Positions 18,558-27,176 are shown, counted from the first letter of the stretch. The stretch: 64,000 bases of DNA from Acidobacteriota bacterium (GCA_021789895.1 JAJYIU010000005.1:75239-139238), one strand, 5' to 3'. Numbers and translations are program-made. Notes: generated by a model not told the origin, from the sequence alone.

Positions 18558-20060
18558 CTATTTGCGCAGCAGCCAGTGGCCGAGCAGCAGGGTATCCAGG
18601 CCGTGGGAGTAAAAAGTTCGGATCGCCTGCCGCGGCGTGGCCACGATCGGCTCGCCCGGGGCGTTGAAAGACGTTTGCACCAGCGCGGGCAGCCCGGCGG
18701 CCTCGCGCATGCGCCATAGCAGGCGATGAAAGAGCGGGTTCTCGCTCTCCCGCGCCAGGTGCAGCCGCAATTCGCCGTTGGGCAGTATCAGTTCGGGCGC
18801 CAGTTCGGCCAGCCGCGGCCGGGGACGCGCCAGCGACGCCAGGGAGCGGCAGTTGGGGCCGGCTTCCGCCCATTCGCCCGCGGCTTCTTCCGGCATTGAG
18901 AGCGCGAAGGGACGGAAGAGCTCGCGATTCTTCACGTAAAGGTTGAGGTTTTCGCCGAGATAGGGCATGGTCGGCGCGGCCAGAATGCTGCGCGCGCCCA
19001 GCGCGCGCGGGCCTAGCTCGGCGGGTCCTTGAAACCACCCCAGAATCCGGTGCGCGGCCAGTTCCTCCACCGCGAGCTCGAGCAGGGCGGCGTCGCTGAG
19101 CCAGGTGGCGCGCAACCGGCAGTTGTCAATCGTTTCTTTGATCTGCTCATCCGTCCAGGCCGGCCCGAGAAACGGGCTGGGGCCGTCGGCGGGCGGCGGC
19201 AGTTCGTCGCCGGCGGCGGCCAGCGCCGCCCCCAGCGCCAGCCCATGCTGTCCGGCGGCGAAGGGAACGCGGACGGGAACTCCGGCGCGTTCGAGCGAGC
19301 GCACCAGCAGCGCATTGTGGGCAAAATCGCCCATCAGGCAGAACTGGCGATTGGCGTCCGCGCGCCGGGCGGCTTGAAACAGCGACAGCAGCCGCGTTTC
19401 CAGCGCTCTCTGCGCCACCGCGGCGCGCTGCTCCGAAGCCAGCGGAGCAATGTATTCCAGTCCTTCCTTGACCGGAAACCCCAGCCCTTCCCCTTCCAAA
19501 CTCCCAGGCATTTCCAACGCGGCTTTGGCGGAAAGGCTTTGCCATTGCAGCCGCTGCTCGGCATGTCGCCAGCCGCAGCGCGCCGCCACCAGGCTGAAGT
19601 ATTCCAACACCGTGCCCGCATAGGGAATCGCCTGGGATGCGAGCCGGCCGTCTTCGGCTTCGACGATGGCGGAATCGGTGTAACGATTCGCCTGCAGGAT
19701 CCAGAGCCGGGGCGCGGCGGTGTAATAGCGCGCCCAGGCGGTCAGGGCCTCGACTGGCGACAGCCAGCGGGTGCCCTCCCGCCTGCGCAGCTCGAGCAGG
19801 GTCGAATCGCGTTCGGCGGCGAAATCGCGGTCGTCGGCGCCGGTGAAAATGACTTGCAGTTGCCCGGATGCCGCCACCTGCCGGGCGGCTTCGCGATGCT
19901 CCCAGGGCATGGCCCGCGCTTGTGCATCCGAGCGCAGCCAGGCGGCAGCGATCGCGCCCGAGCTCATCGCGGCCAGGCCCAGCCAGCGAAAATCCGTCTG
20001 GCCCGGCGGCGTTGCCTGCAGCGCGCCGGCCGCGGGCGCCATGATGGAGCCGGCATTCAT
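18558..20060 (-). CDS. Carbamoyltransferase of the NodU/CmcH type, divergent N-terminus
   Basis: A 500-residue protein whose C-terminal half is a clear Carbam_trans_C domain: 'ILGWFQGPAELGPRALGARS', 'YVKNRELFRPFALSM' and 'LVQTSFNAPGEPIVATPRQA'. The middle segment has 'GDFAHNALLVRSL' and 'HGLALGAALAAAGDELP', typical of the family. The first 200 residues are hard to align: the usual N-terminal 'HDSSA' motif and the metal-binding His pairs are not visible. The C-terminal domain carries the carbamoyl-AMP site. Such enzymes carbamoylate sugars or antibiotics. It is divergent from a nucleotidyltransferase gene, which fits sugar modification. Activity is uncertain. Confidence 0.75.
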   Translation of the reverse strand: MNAGSIMAPAAGALQATPPGQTDFRWLGLAAMSSGAIAAAWLRSDAQARAMPWEHREAARQVAASGQLQVIFTGADDRDFAAERDSTLLELRRREGTRWLSPVEALTAWARYYTAAPRLWILQANRYTDSAIVEAEDGRLASQAIPYAGTVLEYFSLVAARCGWRHAEQRLQWQSLSAKAALEMPGSLEGEGLGFPVKEGLEYIAPLASEQRAAVAQRALETRLLSLFQAARRADANRQFCLMGDFAHNALLVRSLERAGVPVRVPFAAGQHGLALGAALAAAGDELPPPADGPSPFLGPAWTDEQIKETIDNCRLRATWLSDAALLELAVEELAAHRILGWFQGPAELGPRALGARSILAAPTMPYLGENLNLYVKNRELFRPFALSMPEEAAGEWAEAGPNCRSLASLARPRPRLAELAPELILPNGELRLHLARESENPLFHRLLWRMREAAGLPALVQTSFNAPGEPIVATPRQAIRTFYSHGLDTLLLGHWLLRK

Positions 20061-20196
20061 GCTTCGCCCACGATACCGCAGTTTTGCCCGCCAGGTGCGG
20101 CTTCATCGCGTCGGATTTTTCGGCGTGCGCAATTTTTTTCACGCGGCAGCGTGTGAACGTTGCATCCCCTCCCCCAATGCGCTTCCGGAGCCGTCC

Positions 20197-20215
20197 GGTG
20201 TCCACCAAGGACACC
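20197..20215. promoter_or_regulatory. Short inverted repeat upstream of the nucleotidyltransferase gene
   Basis: GGTGTCC and GGACACC are exact reverse complements with a five-base spacer, about 90 bases before ATG 20303 in a divergent gap. It could be an operator. No -10/-35 pair is convincing. Confidence 0.3.
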
Positions 20216-20302
20216 CCCCGTTTTCCCTGGACAAATTCTGGATTCTTGCACCGGATACTCCGCCGGGAAAACCGGTGGAGTGCGCTTGCGCTCTCAACAG
20301 TC

Positions 20303-21112
20303 ATGCTGGGAATCGTGCCCGCTGCCGGCCGTGGCAGCCGCCTGCAACCTCTGGGCTGTTCGAAAGAACTGCTGCCGGTCGGCATGCATTTCCGCGACGG
20401 GCGGCTGAAACCGCGTGCGGTCGCCGAGTACCTGCTCGATCGCATGCTGCTGGCCGGAGCCGATCGCATCGCCATCGTGCTGTCGCCTGAAAAATCCGAC
20501 ATCCTGCGCTATTTTTCCGAAACCGGCTACTGCCGGCATCTTTTCTACCTCTTGCAGCCGCGGCCGGAAGGCCTCTGTGACGCGGTATTCCGCGCCCTGC
20601 CGCACGTGCGCGCGGATGAGCCGGTGCTGATCGGACTGCCCGACACCATCTGGATGCCGAACGATCTCTATCTCCACGCCCTTCGCCCGCAGCCCCACCT
20701 GATTACCTTCCCGGTCGAGGCGGCGGAGCACTTCGACGCGGTGATCGCCGGCCGCGATGGCAGCGTGGAAAAAGTGGAAGTGAAACAGCCGGGAGACCCT
20801 CGCCGTCGCGTCTGGGGGGCGATCACCCTGCCTGGCAGCGACTTCCTCGATATGGCGGCGCTCTGGAACCGCCTTTCGCCGCGCCCGCAATATCTGGGCG
20901 ACTTGTTCAATCGCTGGCTGGCGGCCGGCCGCGCCTTGAGTTGCGATGCGGCCGGGCAATGGTACCTGGATGTGGGCACGCTCGAGGGCTACCGCCAGGC
21001 GCTGGACTGGAGCTGGCGCGAGAGCGACCGGCTCGAACCGGTGGCCATCCCTCGCGCGCGTCTCCCGCTGCCGTCCGGCATTGCGGCGGTGAACCTGAAA
21101 ATGCTAAAGTAG
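20303..21112 (+). CDS. Sugar nucleotidyltransferase (NTP_transferase family)
   Basis: A 269-residue enzyme with the nucleotide-binding signature 'VPAAGRGSRLQPLGCSKELL' at its N-terminus. It also has the substrate segment 'LIGLPDTIWMPNDLY' and the C-terminal 'YLDVGTLEGYRQAL'. It resembles glucose-1-phosphate thymidylyl/uridylyltransferases, which make NDP-sugars from sugar-1-phosphate. The frame is open to 20084, but the signature must sit at the N-terminus, so ATG 20303 is chosen. It ends 11 bases before a tRNA gene. The exact sugar is unknown; it might feed the polysaccharide genes. Confidence 0.85.
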   Translation: MLGIVPAAGRGSRLQPLGCSKELLPVGMHFRDGRLKPRAVAEYLLDRMLLAGADRIAIVLSPEKSDILRYFSETGYCRHLFYLLQPRPEGLCDAVFRALPHVRADEPVLIGLPDTIWMPNDLYLHALRPQPHLITFPVEAAEHFDAVIAGRDGSVEKVEVKQPGDPRRRVWGAITLPGSDFLDMAALWNRLSPRPQYLGDLFNRWLAAGRALSCDAAGQWYLDVGTLEGYRQALDWSWRESDRLEPVAIPRARLPLPSGIAAVNLKMLK

Positions 21113-21123
21113 ATTGCATTCGA

Positions 21124-21198
<75 letters not shown>

Positions 21199-21334
21199 GC
21201 CTTTTCTGCTTCTTTCCTCCGTTACTCCGCTCCGCTCCATCTGCCGCTGCCGATTCAGCTTCCATCGCCTTGGCCTGATTTGTGTTTGTTTGTATATAAA
21301 GGACAGCCGTTAATCCTTTAAGTGAAAGTTTCGC

Positions 21335-22084
21335 CTAGCGTGCGCGCCCCGGCGGCGCGGAGGGTGGCAACGCTGCGTCGGCCGGAGCTGCCGAGTTCGC
21401 AAGCAGCCCGTTCCGGTACAGAAACAGGGCCAGCTCATGGCGCCGCCGCACCCGGCACTTTCGCAGCAGATTGGCGACATGGTATTTGACCGTGCGCTCG
21501 GAAATGTGCAGCTCCGCGGCGATTTCCTTGTTGGTGCGGCTTTCGAGCAGCAGCGGGACTATTTCCCCCTCGCGCGGGCTGATCTGAATCAAGGGAAACG
21601 GTTTTTGCGCGGCGGGTACGCGCGCCAGCAGCATTTCCACCATGCCGGAAAGCATCGTCCGCGGGATCCAGAAAACCCCTTGCGCAAGCTGTTTGACGGC
21701 GCGGGCCAGCTCTTGCGCCATCCGCTCATAGCTGATCAACCCGCGCACGCCCAGAAAAATTAGCGGAAATGCCGAATCCAGGCTGAAGCCCTCGTCGAGC
21801 GCCAGAAACAGCGGCGCAATCCCGCGGCGGCGCAGTTCACCCGCCACGTTTTCGATCAGCAGCAGCGAGCCGTGTACGTCCACAATCTGCACCTGGCTGG
21901 GCTCGACCTCGGCGGGCGCCGCGCCGGGGGATTCCAGCAGGCTGGGATGGAGATTGAATTCGGACGCCGCGAGGCAGTTGCGTACGCGTTCAAGCGCGGC
22001 CTGGTGGGAGGCATAGACCGCGACCTCCAGCCGTGCCGCCGGCGACAGCGAGTGAGTCCCGGAATTGAAAGCTGGTTCAGTCAC
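21335..22084 (-). CDS. Orphan LuxR-type regulator with degenerate receiver-like domain
   Basis: A 249-residue regulator. The C-terminal LuxR helix-turn-helix is clear (about 170-225): 'ISPREGEIVPLLLESRTNKE' followed by 'ISERTVKYHVANLLRK'. The first 150 residues resemble a receiver fold ('LLLIENVAGELRRRGIAPL'), but the usual acidic pocket and phospho-acceptor Asp motif are not recognisable, so control is probably not by phosphorylation. It is divergent from the secreted hydrolase gene, 145 bases away, with inverted repeats between them, so it may control that gene and itself. Confidence 0.8.
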   Translation of the reverse strand: MTEPAFNSGTHSLSPAARLEVAVYASHQAALERVRNCLAASEFNLHPSLLESPGAAPAEVEPSQVQIVDVHGSLLLIENVAGELRRRGIAPLFLALDEGFSLDSAFPLIFLGVRGLISYERMAQELARAVKQLAQGVFWIPRTMLSGMVEMLLARVPAAQKPFPLIQISPREGEIVPLLLESRTNKEIAAELHISERTVKYHVANLLRKCRVRRRHELALFLYRNGLLANSAAPADAALPPSAPPGRAR

Positions 22085-22133
22085 CTGTGTCCTGCTCGAT
22101 CGTGTAGGGTGGAATGAAAAGGTCGCGCGTGGT

Positions 22134-22173
22134 ACAGGTCGTCCGCCTGTCCTTATTTGTCCGGCATGGACAG
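22134..22173. promoter_or_regulatory. Overlapping inverted repeats in the luxR/hydrolase divergent promoter region
   Basis: ACAGG-N7-CCTGT (22134-22150) overlaps CTGTCC-N15-GGACAG (22147-22173). Both lie between two divergent starts. LuxR-type regulators bind such dyads, so this is a candidate operator for the neighbouring regulator. No assay or consensus supports it beyond position. Confidence 0.35.
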
Positions 22174-22229
22174 TGGAATACCCCTCTTAAAAGCTGGATG
22201 ATTAGGGCTTTCCCGTACAGGAAACCCCT

Positions 22230-24491
22230 ATGTCGCCGTCCAGTCATCGTCTGTGGCTTGTTGCTTGCATCCTGAGTTTGTCCTTTCTGTTCGGTGACTG
22301 TGGAGGCAGAATCAGCGATCCGCCGGCGAACACCGCCGCCTCGCAGGCGAAGCCGGCGCTGGCGATCGCCACCGCGTCCTTGCCGGGCGGCGCCGCGCAG
22401 AGCGTCTATCAGGCGAATTTCAGCGCCAGCGGCGGCGAAGCGCCGTATGCCTGGAAATTGAGCGCGGGCGCGCTGCCGGTGGGCCTGAGCCTGAGCGCCG
22501 CGGGCATGATCAGCGGCACTCCCGGCGGCAGCGGCACGGCCAGCTTCAGCGTGACCGTCACTGACGCCGAAGCCGAGCCGCAGTCGGCCAGCGGTAATTT
22601 TCAAATCGTAGTCGCGGCGCCGCCCAAGCCGGTGGCGGCCTTGAGCATCAGCACCGCTTCGCTTCCGGGCGGCATAGCGCAGAGCGCCTATCAGGCGGCT
22701 CTCGTCGCCGGCGGCGGCGAAGCGCCGTACGCCTGGAAGCTGAGCGCGGGCGCGCTGCCGGCGGGCCTGAGCCTGAGCGCTGCGGGCGTGATCAGCGGCA
22801 CCCCCGGCGGCAGCGGCACGGCCAGCTTCAGCATGACCGTCACTGATTCTGAAGCCAGGCCGCAGTCGGCCAGCGGTAATTTTCAAATCGTGGTCGCGGC
22901 GCCGGGCGGGGTTCAATTCGATTCCTATGGCGGGCTGGCGGATATCGCCTCTGGCGCCGGCAACGGCTTTTTCCAGGTCAGGAAGCTGGGCTCGCGCTGG
23001 GTGTTTCTCGACCCGGAGGGGCATCCGTTCTGGATGTTGGGAGTGTTCGCGGTGGATCTCAACACCGACACCTCGGCCGGAACCGCCTACACGCTGAACA
23101 AATACGGCAGCCGGTCCGCCTGGGGCTTGCAGGCAGTGCGGCGGTTGCAAAGCTGGGGCTTCAACGCCGCGGCCGAATACGCCTCCGCCTATGTCGTGCC
23201 GGTCAACCACGACGGCAGCTATGAAACCGGCGATCCGCTGCCGTGGGTGGATATTCTGCGGCCTGCCTATTACAGCCTCCGCAATTACGGCGGCTACGCG
23301 CCGGCTCCGGTCAAGGACCTGGTCGCCGGCCTCGATGCGGAATACACCAACTATCGCGGCGATTCCCTGCCGGATGTCTTCGATCCCGGCTTCGCGGTTT
23401 ACGCTCAAAAATTGGCCGCCGCCAATACCTCGCCGGTGGAAGCGCAGTCGGGCTGGCTGATCGGAACCGCCACCGACGATCTGGACGACCTCTGGGGCTT
23501 CGGCCCGGGTCCGGATCTGCCGGCGGCGCGCCAGACTTCGAATATCGGCTGGCTGGCGCTGTGTACCAACTTCGCCCAAAGCTCGAACCCGAAGCTGGGG
23601 GAAACCTATGCCGACACCAAGGTTTACACCAAGTTCGCCCTGCGCGACTGGCTGGAATCGAAATACGGAACGATTGCGGCGCTGAACGCTGCCTGGGGCT
23701 CGAACTACACCACCTTCGACGACGCCGGCGGCTACGGCGTCGGCGCCGGCCTGCTGGACGAGGATGGACGCAACCCTTGGGTGGGCCGCGACGATGTCGC
23801 CCTGTCCACCGCCGCCCCCCAGGTGCGGGCCGACTTGAATGCTTTTCTCGCCATCTACGCGCAAAAATACTTCTCCATCGTCAGCGCCGCGCTGCGCTCG
23901 GCGCGGCCCAACCAGTTGGTATTCGGGCCGGCGACGCTCAACGGCTGGGGCGGCATCAGCCGCCAGCCGATCCTGGCGGCGGCGGCGCAATATACCGATG
24001 TGGTGCAGGCCAGCATGAGCAGCCAGGCGGTGTACGATTTGAGCCTGCGCTACGCCGGCGACCATCCCTTCGTCACCTGGGTGGGCATGCCGGCCAATCC
24101 GGATTCCGACCTGTCCGCCTACGCCAATCCGGCGGATAATCCCCAGGAATATGCCACCCAGTCGGCGCGCGGCGCCGCCTATGCGCAGCAGGTGGAAAGC
24201 GATTTCGGCTTTAGCGGCAGCGCGGCCGCCGCCGCCCTGGCCGGCAGCAGCAACGTGGTGGGCGCCAAATTCTGGGCTTGGACCGATTCCTGGGGCGAGA
24301 AAACCAACTGGGGATTGGTTTCCTTTCTCGATAATGCCTACGACGGCGTTGAAGATGTCGTCGCCGGCAGCCTCGATTCCTGGGGCTATCCGACCGGGGG
24401 CGAAGCTGGCAATTACGGCGATTTCATCACCCCCGCGCGCGCCGCGAACGCGCAAATCCAACAGCAGTTGCAGCAGGCCTTGCATCCTTGA
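22230..24491 (+). CDS. Secreted glycoside-hydrolase-like protein with two Ig-like (He_PIG) repeats
   Basis: A 753-residue exported protein. A hydrophobic signal (about 8-26) ends in 'LFGDCGG', a possible but atypical lipobox with Asp before Cys. Two near-identical putative Ig modules follow (about residues 42-130 and 133-224), each with 'AYQA/VYQANF', 'GGEAPYAWKLSAGALP' and 'GLSLSAAGxISGTPGGSGTA'. The rest (about 240-750) resembles a TIM-barrel, clan GH-A/agarase-like enzyme: 'WVFLDPEGHPFWMLGVF', 'LQSWGFNAAAEY', 'FGPATLNGWGG' and 'GAKFWAWTDSWGEKTNWGL'. A Tat-exported paralogue lies in the exopolysaccharide operon (47489-49165). It probably acts on polysaccharide at the cell surface; the substrate is unknown. 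Confidence 0.75.
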   Translation: MSPSSHRLWLVACILSLSFLFGDCGGRISDPPANTAASQAKPALAIATASLPGGAAQSVYQANFSASGGEAPYAWKLSAGALPVGLSLSAAGMISGTPGGSGTASFSVTVTDAEAEPQSASGNFQIVVAAPPKPVAALSISTASLPGGIAQSAYQAALVAGGGEAPYAWKLSAGALPAGLSLSAAGVISGTPGGSGTASFSMTVTDSEARPQSASGNFQIVVAAPGGVQFDSYGGLADIASGAGNGFFQVRKLGSRWVFLDPEGHPFWMLGVFAVDLNTDTSAGTAYTLNKYGSRSAWGLQAVRRLQSWGFNAAAEYASAYVVPVNHDGSYETGDPLPWVDILRPAYYSLRNYGGYAPAPVKDLVAGLDAEYTNYRGDSLPDVFDPGFAVYAQKLAAANTSPVEAQSGWLIGTATDDLDDLWGFGPGPDLPAARQTSNIGWLALCTNFAQSSNPKLGETYADTKVYTKFALRDWLESKYGTIAALNAAWGSNYTTFDDAGGYGVGAGLLDEDGRNPWVGRDDVALSTAAPQVRADLNAFLAIYAQKYFSIVSAALRSARPNQLVFGPATLNGWGGISRQPILAAAAQYTDVVQASMSSQAVYDLSLRYAGDHPFVTWVGMPANPDSDLSAYANPADNPQEYATQSARGAAYAQQVESDFGFSGSAAAAALAGSSNVVGAKFWAWTDSWGEKTNWGLVSFLDNAYDGVEDVVAGSLDSWGYPTGGEAGNYGDFITPARAANAQIQQQLQQALHP
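22351..22903 (+). repeat. Two tandem copies of a ~275-base coding repeat
   Basis: Bases 22351-22620 and 22625-22903 are close direct copies inside the hydrolase gene. They encode the two Ig-like modules, with long identical stretches around 'GGCGGCGAAGCGCCGTA' and 'CAGTCGGCCAGCGGTAA'. The likeness suggests recent duplication or gene conversion. Confidence 0.85.
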
Positions 24492-24510
24492 GCCGCGCCG
24501 GCGCGGCGCC

Positions 24511-24547
24511 GAAAAACGGAAGTCCGGCGCGCGGTCCGCCGGACTTC
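24511..24547 (-). terminator. Terminator of the PEP-CTERM gene
   Basis: On the minus strand, an 11-bp perfect stem (24519-24529 with 24537-24547, seven-base loop) is followed by CGTTTTTC. It lies about 80 bases after the PEP-CTERM stop codon and looks like a Rho-independent end. The hairpin also lies 28 bases beyond the convergent hydrolase gene. Confidence 0.6.
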
Positions 24548-24593
24548 TGCAAAAAGCCACCACCGGTTGGAGGCGACGAGGTGATCCCCCGCG

Positions 24594-24618
24594 GCCCAAC
24601 CGGCGGCGCCGGTTGGGC
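24594..24618 (-). terminator. Second strong hairpin after the PEP-CTERM stop codon
   Basis: GCCCAACCGGC and GCCGGTTGGGC form a perfect 11-bp stem with a three-base loop, seven bases after the PEP-CTERM stop. No T-run follows. It may protect the mRNA 3' end or act with the next hairpin. Confidence 0.45.
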
Positions 24619-24625
24619 AACGGGT

Positions 24626-25366
24626 TTAGCTTGCCGCCTTCATGCCTCCCTGGTACCGCAGGCGCCGGCGCAACACGCCGCCGAGCATCAGCAGTCCGGC
24701 GCCAAACAGCAGCAATGAGCTGGGCTCCGGGGTGGGAGTGATGCTGGAAGAAATCAGTGTCGCGACTTCCGACAAACTGGTGCCTTCCAGGGTGGAAATG
24801 CTGACCGGCGATGTGAATTGCACGTTCAATTGCATCACCCCGCCGTTGCTGCTGAATGCCGAGGCTAAAATGCCCCCGGTAATGGTCATGTTGGCCGCCA
24901 TATTTTCGTTAAAGCTGCCAATCATGGAGCCGCTGCCGACGGTCGGTCCCGGCTGTTGATAGAAATTCACCAGGTCGAGCGACCCCGACAGCAACGTCCC
25001 GCTCTGGCTGCCGGCGGTGCCGGTGAGCGTGAAGTTGATCGGCGAAGTCGCATTGACGGTGAACAATCCGGCAGTGGTGCTCGATGGCGTTAAGCTGATC
25101 GAGTTGGCCGTGGAGGTGATGTCGAACGAACCGGTGGACGATAACGATCCCGTCCCACTCTCCGTGCCGGTCAGTGAGCAAGCGCCGCCGGTGCACGTCC
25201 CCAGGGCGACCCCGATGGTGTTCGTGCCCGAGCCTTGCCCGGTAAACGTGACGCTCTGGCCTGGCCCGCCTTCCATCGTGATGCCGCTTTGCGCCGCTAA
25301 CGGCGCACTTACAGCCAGCAGTAGGAAAGCAGCCAGCGCCAGTCCCGTTACCCATTTTCGCTGCAT
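24626..25366 (-). CDS. PEP-CTERM sorting-domain protein
   Basis: A 246-residue exported protein. An N-terminal signal peptide (about 1-26, 'WVTGLALAAFLLLAVSAPLA') leads into a Gly/Ser/Thr-rich body with little charge. The C-terminus has the PEP-CTERM signal: 'TPTPEPSSLLLFGAGLL', a hydrophobic helix, then 'RRRLR'. Eight further residues ('YQGGMKAAS' region) follow the basic patch, a longer tail than usual. Exosortase should cut at the PEP motif and attach or release the protein at the surface. The longer frame start at 25396 is rejected because ATG 25366 has a strong GGAGG site. A sigma54-type promoter lies upstream. Confidence 0.88.
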   Translation of the reverse strand: MQRKWVTGLALAAFLLLAVSAPLAAQSGITMEGGPGQSVTFTGQGSGTNTIGVALGTCTGGACSLTGTESGTGSLSSTGSFDITSTANSISLTPSSTTAGLFTVNATSPINFTLTGTAGSQSGTLLSGSLDLVNFYQQPGPTVGSGSMIGSFNENMAANMTITGGILASAFSSNGGVMQLNVQFTSPVSISTLEGTSLSEVATLISSSITPTPEPSSLLLFGAGLLMLGGVLRRRLRYQGGMKAAS

Positions 25367-25426
25367 ACCTGATTCCTCCGAATCGTACATATCCAACCCT
25401 CCTGAAGGAGAGTCGCCTGGGTAACT

Positions 25427-25444
25427 AGCATTTCTCCTGCCACT
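25427..25444 (-). promoter_or_regulatory. Sigma54 (-24/-12) promoter of the PEP-CTERM gene
   Basis: Read on the minus strand, GTGGCAGGAGAAATGCT has GG and GC exactly ten bases apart, as needed for sigma54 (consensus TGGCAC-N5-TTGC). The predicted start near 25416 gives a 50-base leader that contains the strong GGAGG site before ATG 25366. Confidence 0.65.
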
Positions 25445-25877
25445 GAACTCACTTCCCGTGTGCGCAAAAAATGTGTCATCCCGCGGATTTCAGAAACCGC
25501 GCCGGCTCACCAACTTGCCGTCCCGCCGCATCCGCGTGCGCAAGCCGCTGGCGTTGGCGGCGGCAATCGCTTGCGGCTTCGGCATCAAGCCTTTGCACAA
25601 CCCTAGGAACCGCGCCCGCGGCCGCAACGAAAACATTTCGCTTCCCCTGCAAGCGGTGGCAGACTGCGGCTGCCGTCAATCCCGCAAAAGCCGGGCTGCG
25701 GCGGAATCCGCGCCGCCTCGGTGCCGCCGGAATGGCGCGGCCGGCCCTCCGCCGCGCAACCGCGGGGCCCGCATGCTCAATTGGGCGGCAGGACGCCGGC
25801 CGGGATCGTAACTGGTTTGATGGACCGTGGTTATTTTATTTATGTAAGGATTGCCGGCCGCGCGCCGGCGCTTCGCG

Positions 25878-25910
25878 CGCGGCCGGAACGGATGGGCCGT
25901 TCCGGCCGCG
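25878..25910 (-). terminator. Long hairpin after the sigma54 activator gene
   Basis: A perfect 14-bp stem with a five-base loop (ATGGG) begins 16 bases after the activator stop codon on the minus strand. There is no clear T-run. A second GC-rich dyad lies just beyond. It is likely a transcript end or stabiliser. Confidence 0.45.
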
Positions 25911-25925
25911 GCGGCTTCCGGCGTT

Positions 25926-27176
25926 CTATTCCATCCCCGTCGAGGCGGCCTGGGCCGGCATCGTTTCCGAATAACTGTGCGGCCGCAGTTGATAGCGCTG
26001 TAATTTGTTCAGCAGCGCGCGGTAGCTGATGTTCAGCACGCGCGCGGCGCTGCTGCGGTTCCAGCGGGTTTCTTCCAGTACGCGGGCGATGGTTTCGCGC
26101 TCCAGCTCGCTTTTCGCGTTGCGCACGATGGCCTTCAAATCGCGCCCGTTGTGCGGTTCGTGCTCGGGCGCCGGCGCGAACGCCGCCGCCGCGGGCGCGG
26201 CCGCGGGCAGGCTCCGCAACTCGTGCAGCACCTCGTCGCCGAAGATGAGATAGCGCTTGATCACGTTTTCCAGCTCGCGCACATTGCCCGGCCATTCGTA
26301 ATGCGTGCACAGTTCCTGCAGTTCCGGCGAAATCGGGCGCGGCTCGCAGCCGTACTGGATGGCAAAGCGTTCGAGATTGTAAGCCAGCAGCGGCAGAATG
26401 TCTTCCTGCCGGTCGCGCAGCGGCGGCAGGGTGATCGAGAAAACGTTGAGCCGGAAAAACAGGTCTTCGCGGAAACGCTTCTCGATCAGCGCTTGGTGCA
26501 CGTTGATATTCGTCGCCGCCAGCACGCGCACGTCGGCGTACACCTCGGTGCGCCCGCCCAGCCGGGTGAAACGGTGGTCTTGCAGCACGTGCAGCAGTTT
26601 TGCCTGCAGCATGGGCGACATTTCGCCAATCTCGTCCAGCAGGATGGTGCCCTTCTGGCAGAGCTCGAATTTTCCCGGCTTGCTCCGCATCGCCCCGGTG
26701 AAGGCGCCCGGCTCGTAGCCGAACAGCTCGCTTTCCAGCAGCTCGTCGGGAAGAGCGGCGCAATTGACTTTGAGAAAGCGGTGATGGCGGCGCTCGGAAT
26801 GATGATGGATGAGGCGGGCGACGGCTTCCTTGCCGCAGCCGCTCTCGCCCAGAATGAGCACCGGCACGTCGAACTCGGCCAATTGCTGGCTGCGTTTATA
26901 AATGGCCTGCATCACCGGGCTGCGGGCGATGAACTGCCCCTCGCCTTCCAGCGGCTCGTTGATCAATGTGGCCGGGCTGGAGTCCAGCGTGTTCGGCGCC
27001 AGCGCGTGCAGCGCGCGCCCGGAGTGATGCCGCATCAGCGCTTCGCCGGCATACGCCGTCCGCATCGGGCTGGCGTCGAAGATCGGCGCGGCGCATGCGT
27101 TCGGGTTGGCAGGCTGGGCTTGCGAGCTTCCCGCAGGTCGAGAGCTGACTAAACTAAAAGAAGAGTTTGATCTCAT
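25926..27176 (-). CDS. Sigma54-dependent activator without receiver domain
   Basis: A 416-residue enhancer-binding protein. Residues 1-80 are low in complexity and hold no recognised sensor domain. The AAA+ domain (about 84-320) has Walker A 'GESGCGKE' (110-117), the sigma54 contact loop 'GAFTGA', and Walker B 'ILLDEIGEM'. The C-terminal Fis-type helix-turn-helix ends '...WNRSSAARVLNISYRALL'. It would bind upstream sites and open sigma54 promoters. ATG 27176 is chosen over 27215 because GGAG lies upstream and the extra residues are not conserved-looking. It sits between the PEP-CTERM gene and an orphan receiver, so it is a candidate regulator of exopolysaccharide/PEP-CTERM promoters. Confidence 0.9.
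   Translation of the reverse strand: MRSNSSFSLVSSRPAGSSQAQPANPNACAAPIFDASPMRTAYAGEALMRHHSGRALHALAPNTLDSSPATLINEPLEGEGQFIARSPVMQAIYKRSQQLAEFDVPVLILGESGCGKEAVARLIHHHSERRHHRFLKVNCAALPDELLESELFGYEPGAFTGAMRSKPGKFELCQKGTILLDEIGEMSPMLQAKLLHVLQDHRFTRLGGRTEVYADVRVLAATNINVHQALIEKRFREDLFFRLNVFSITLPPLRDRQEDILPLLAYNLERFAIQYGCEPRPISPELQELCTHYEWPGNVRELENVIKRYLIFGDEVLHELRSLPAAAPAAAAFAPAPEHEPHNGRDLKAIVRNAKSELERETIARVLEETRWNRSSAARVLNISYRALLNKLQRYQLRPHSYSETMPAQAASTGME

Larger units (their letters stand above)
25367..25925. other. 559-base gap between the PEP-CTERM gene and a sigma54 activator gene
   Basis: No convincing gene is seen on either strand; frames here are Arg/Ala-rich shadows. It holds the PEP-CTERM ribosome site, a sigma54 promoter (25427-25444), a possible upstream activator site near 25571-25586, and the end hairpin of the activator gene (25878-25910). 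Confidence 0.5.

Noticed and set aside
22077-24620. 847-codon open frame antisense to the secreted hydrolase
   Set aside because: It mirrors the codon pattern of the sense gene in GC-rich DNA, has Arg/Gly/Ala-rich sequence and no recognised domain; the sense strand encodes a clear exported protein.
25458-25974. Open frames in the gap upstream of the PEP-CTERM gene
   Set aside because: They are Arg/Ala/Cys-rich, overlap the activator gene or promoter, and match no family.
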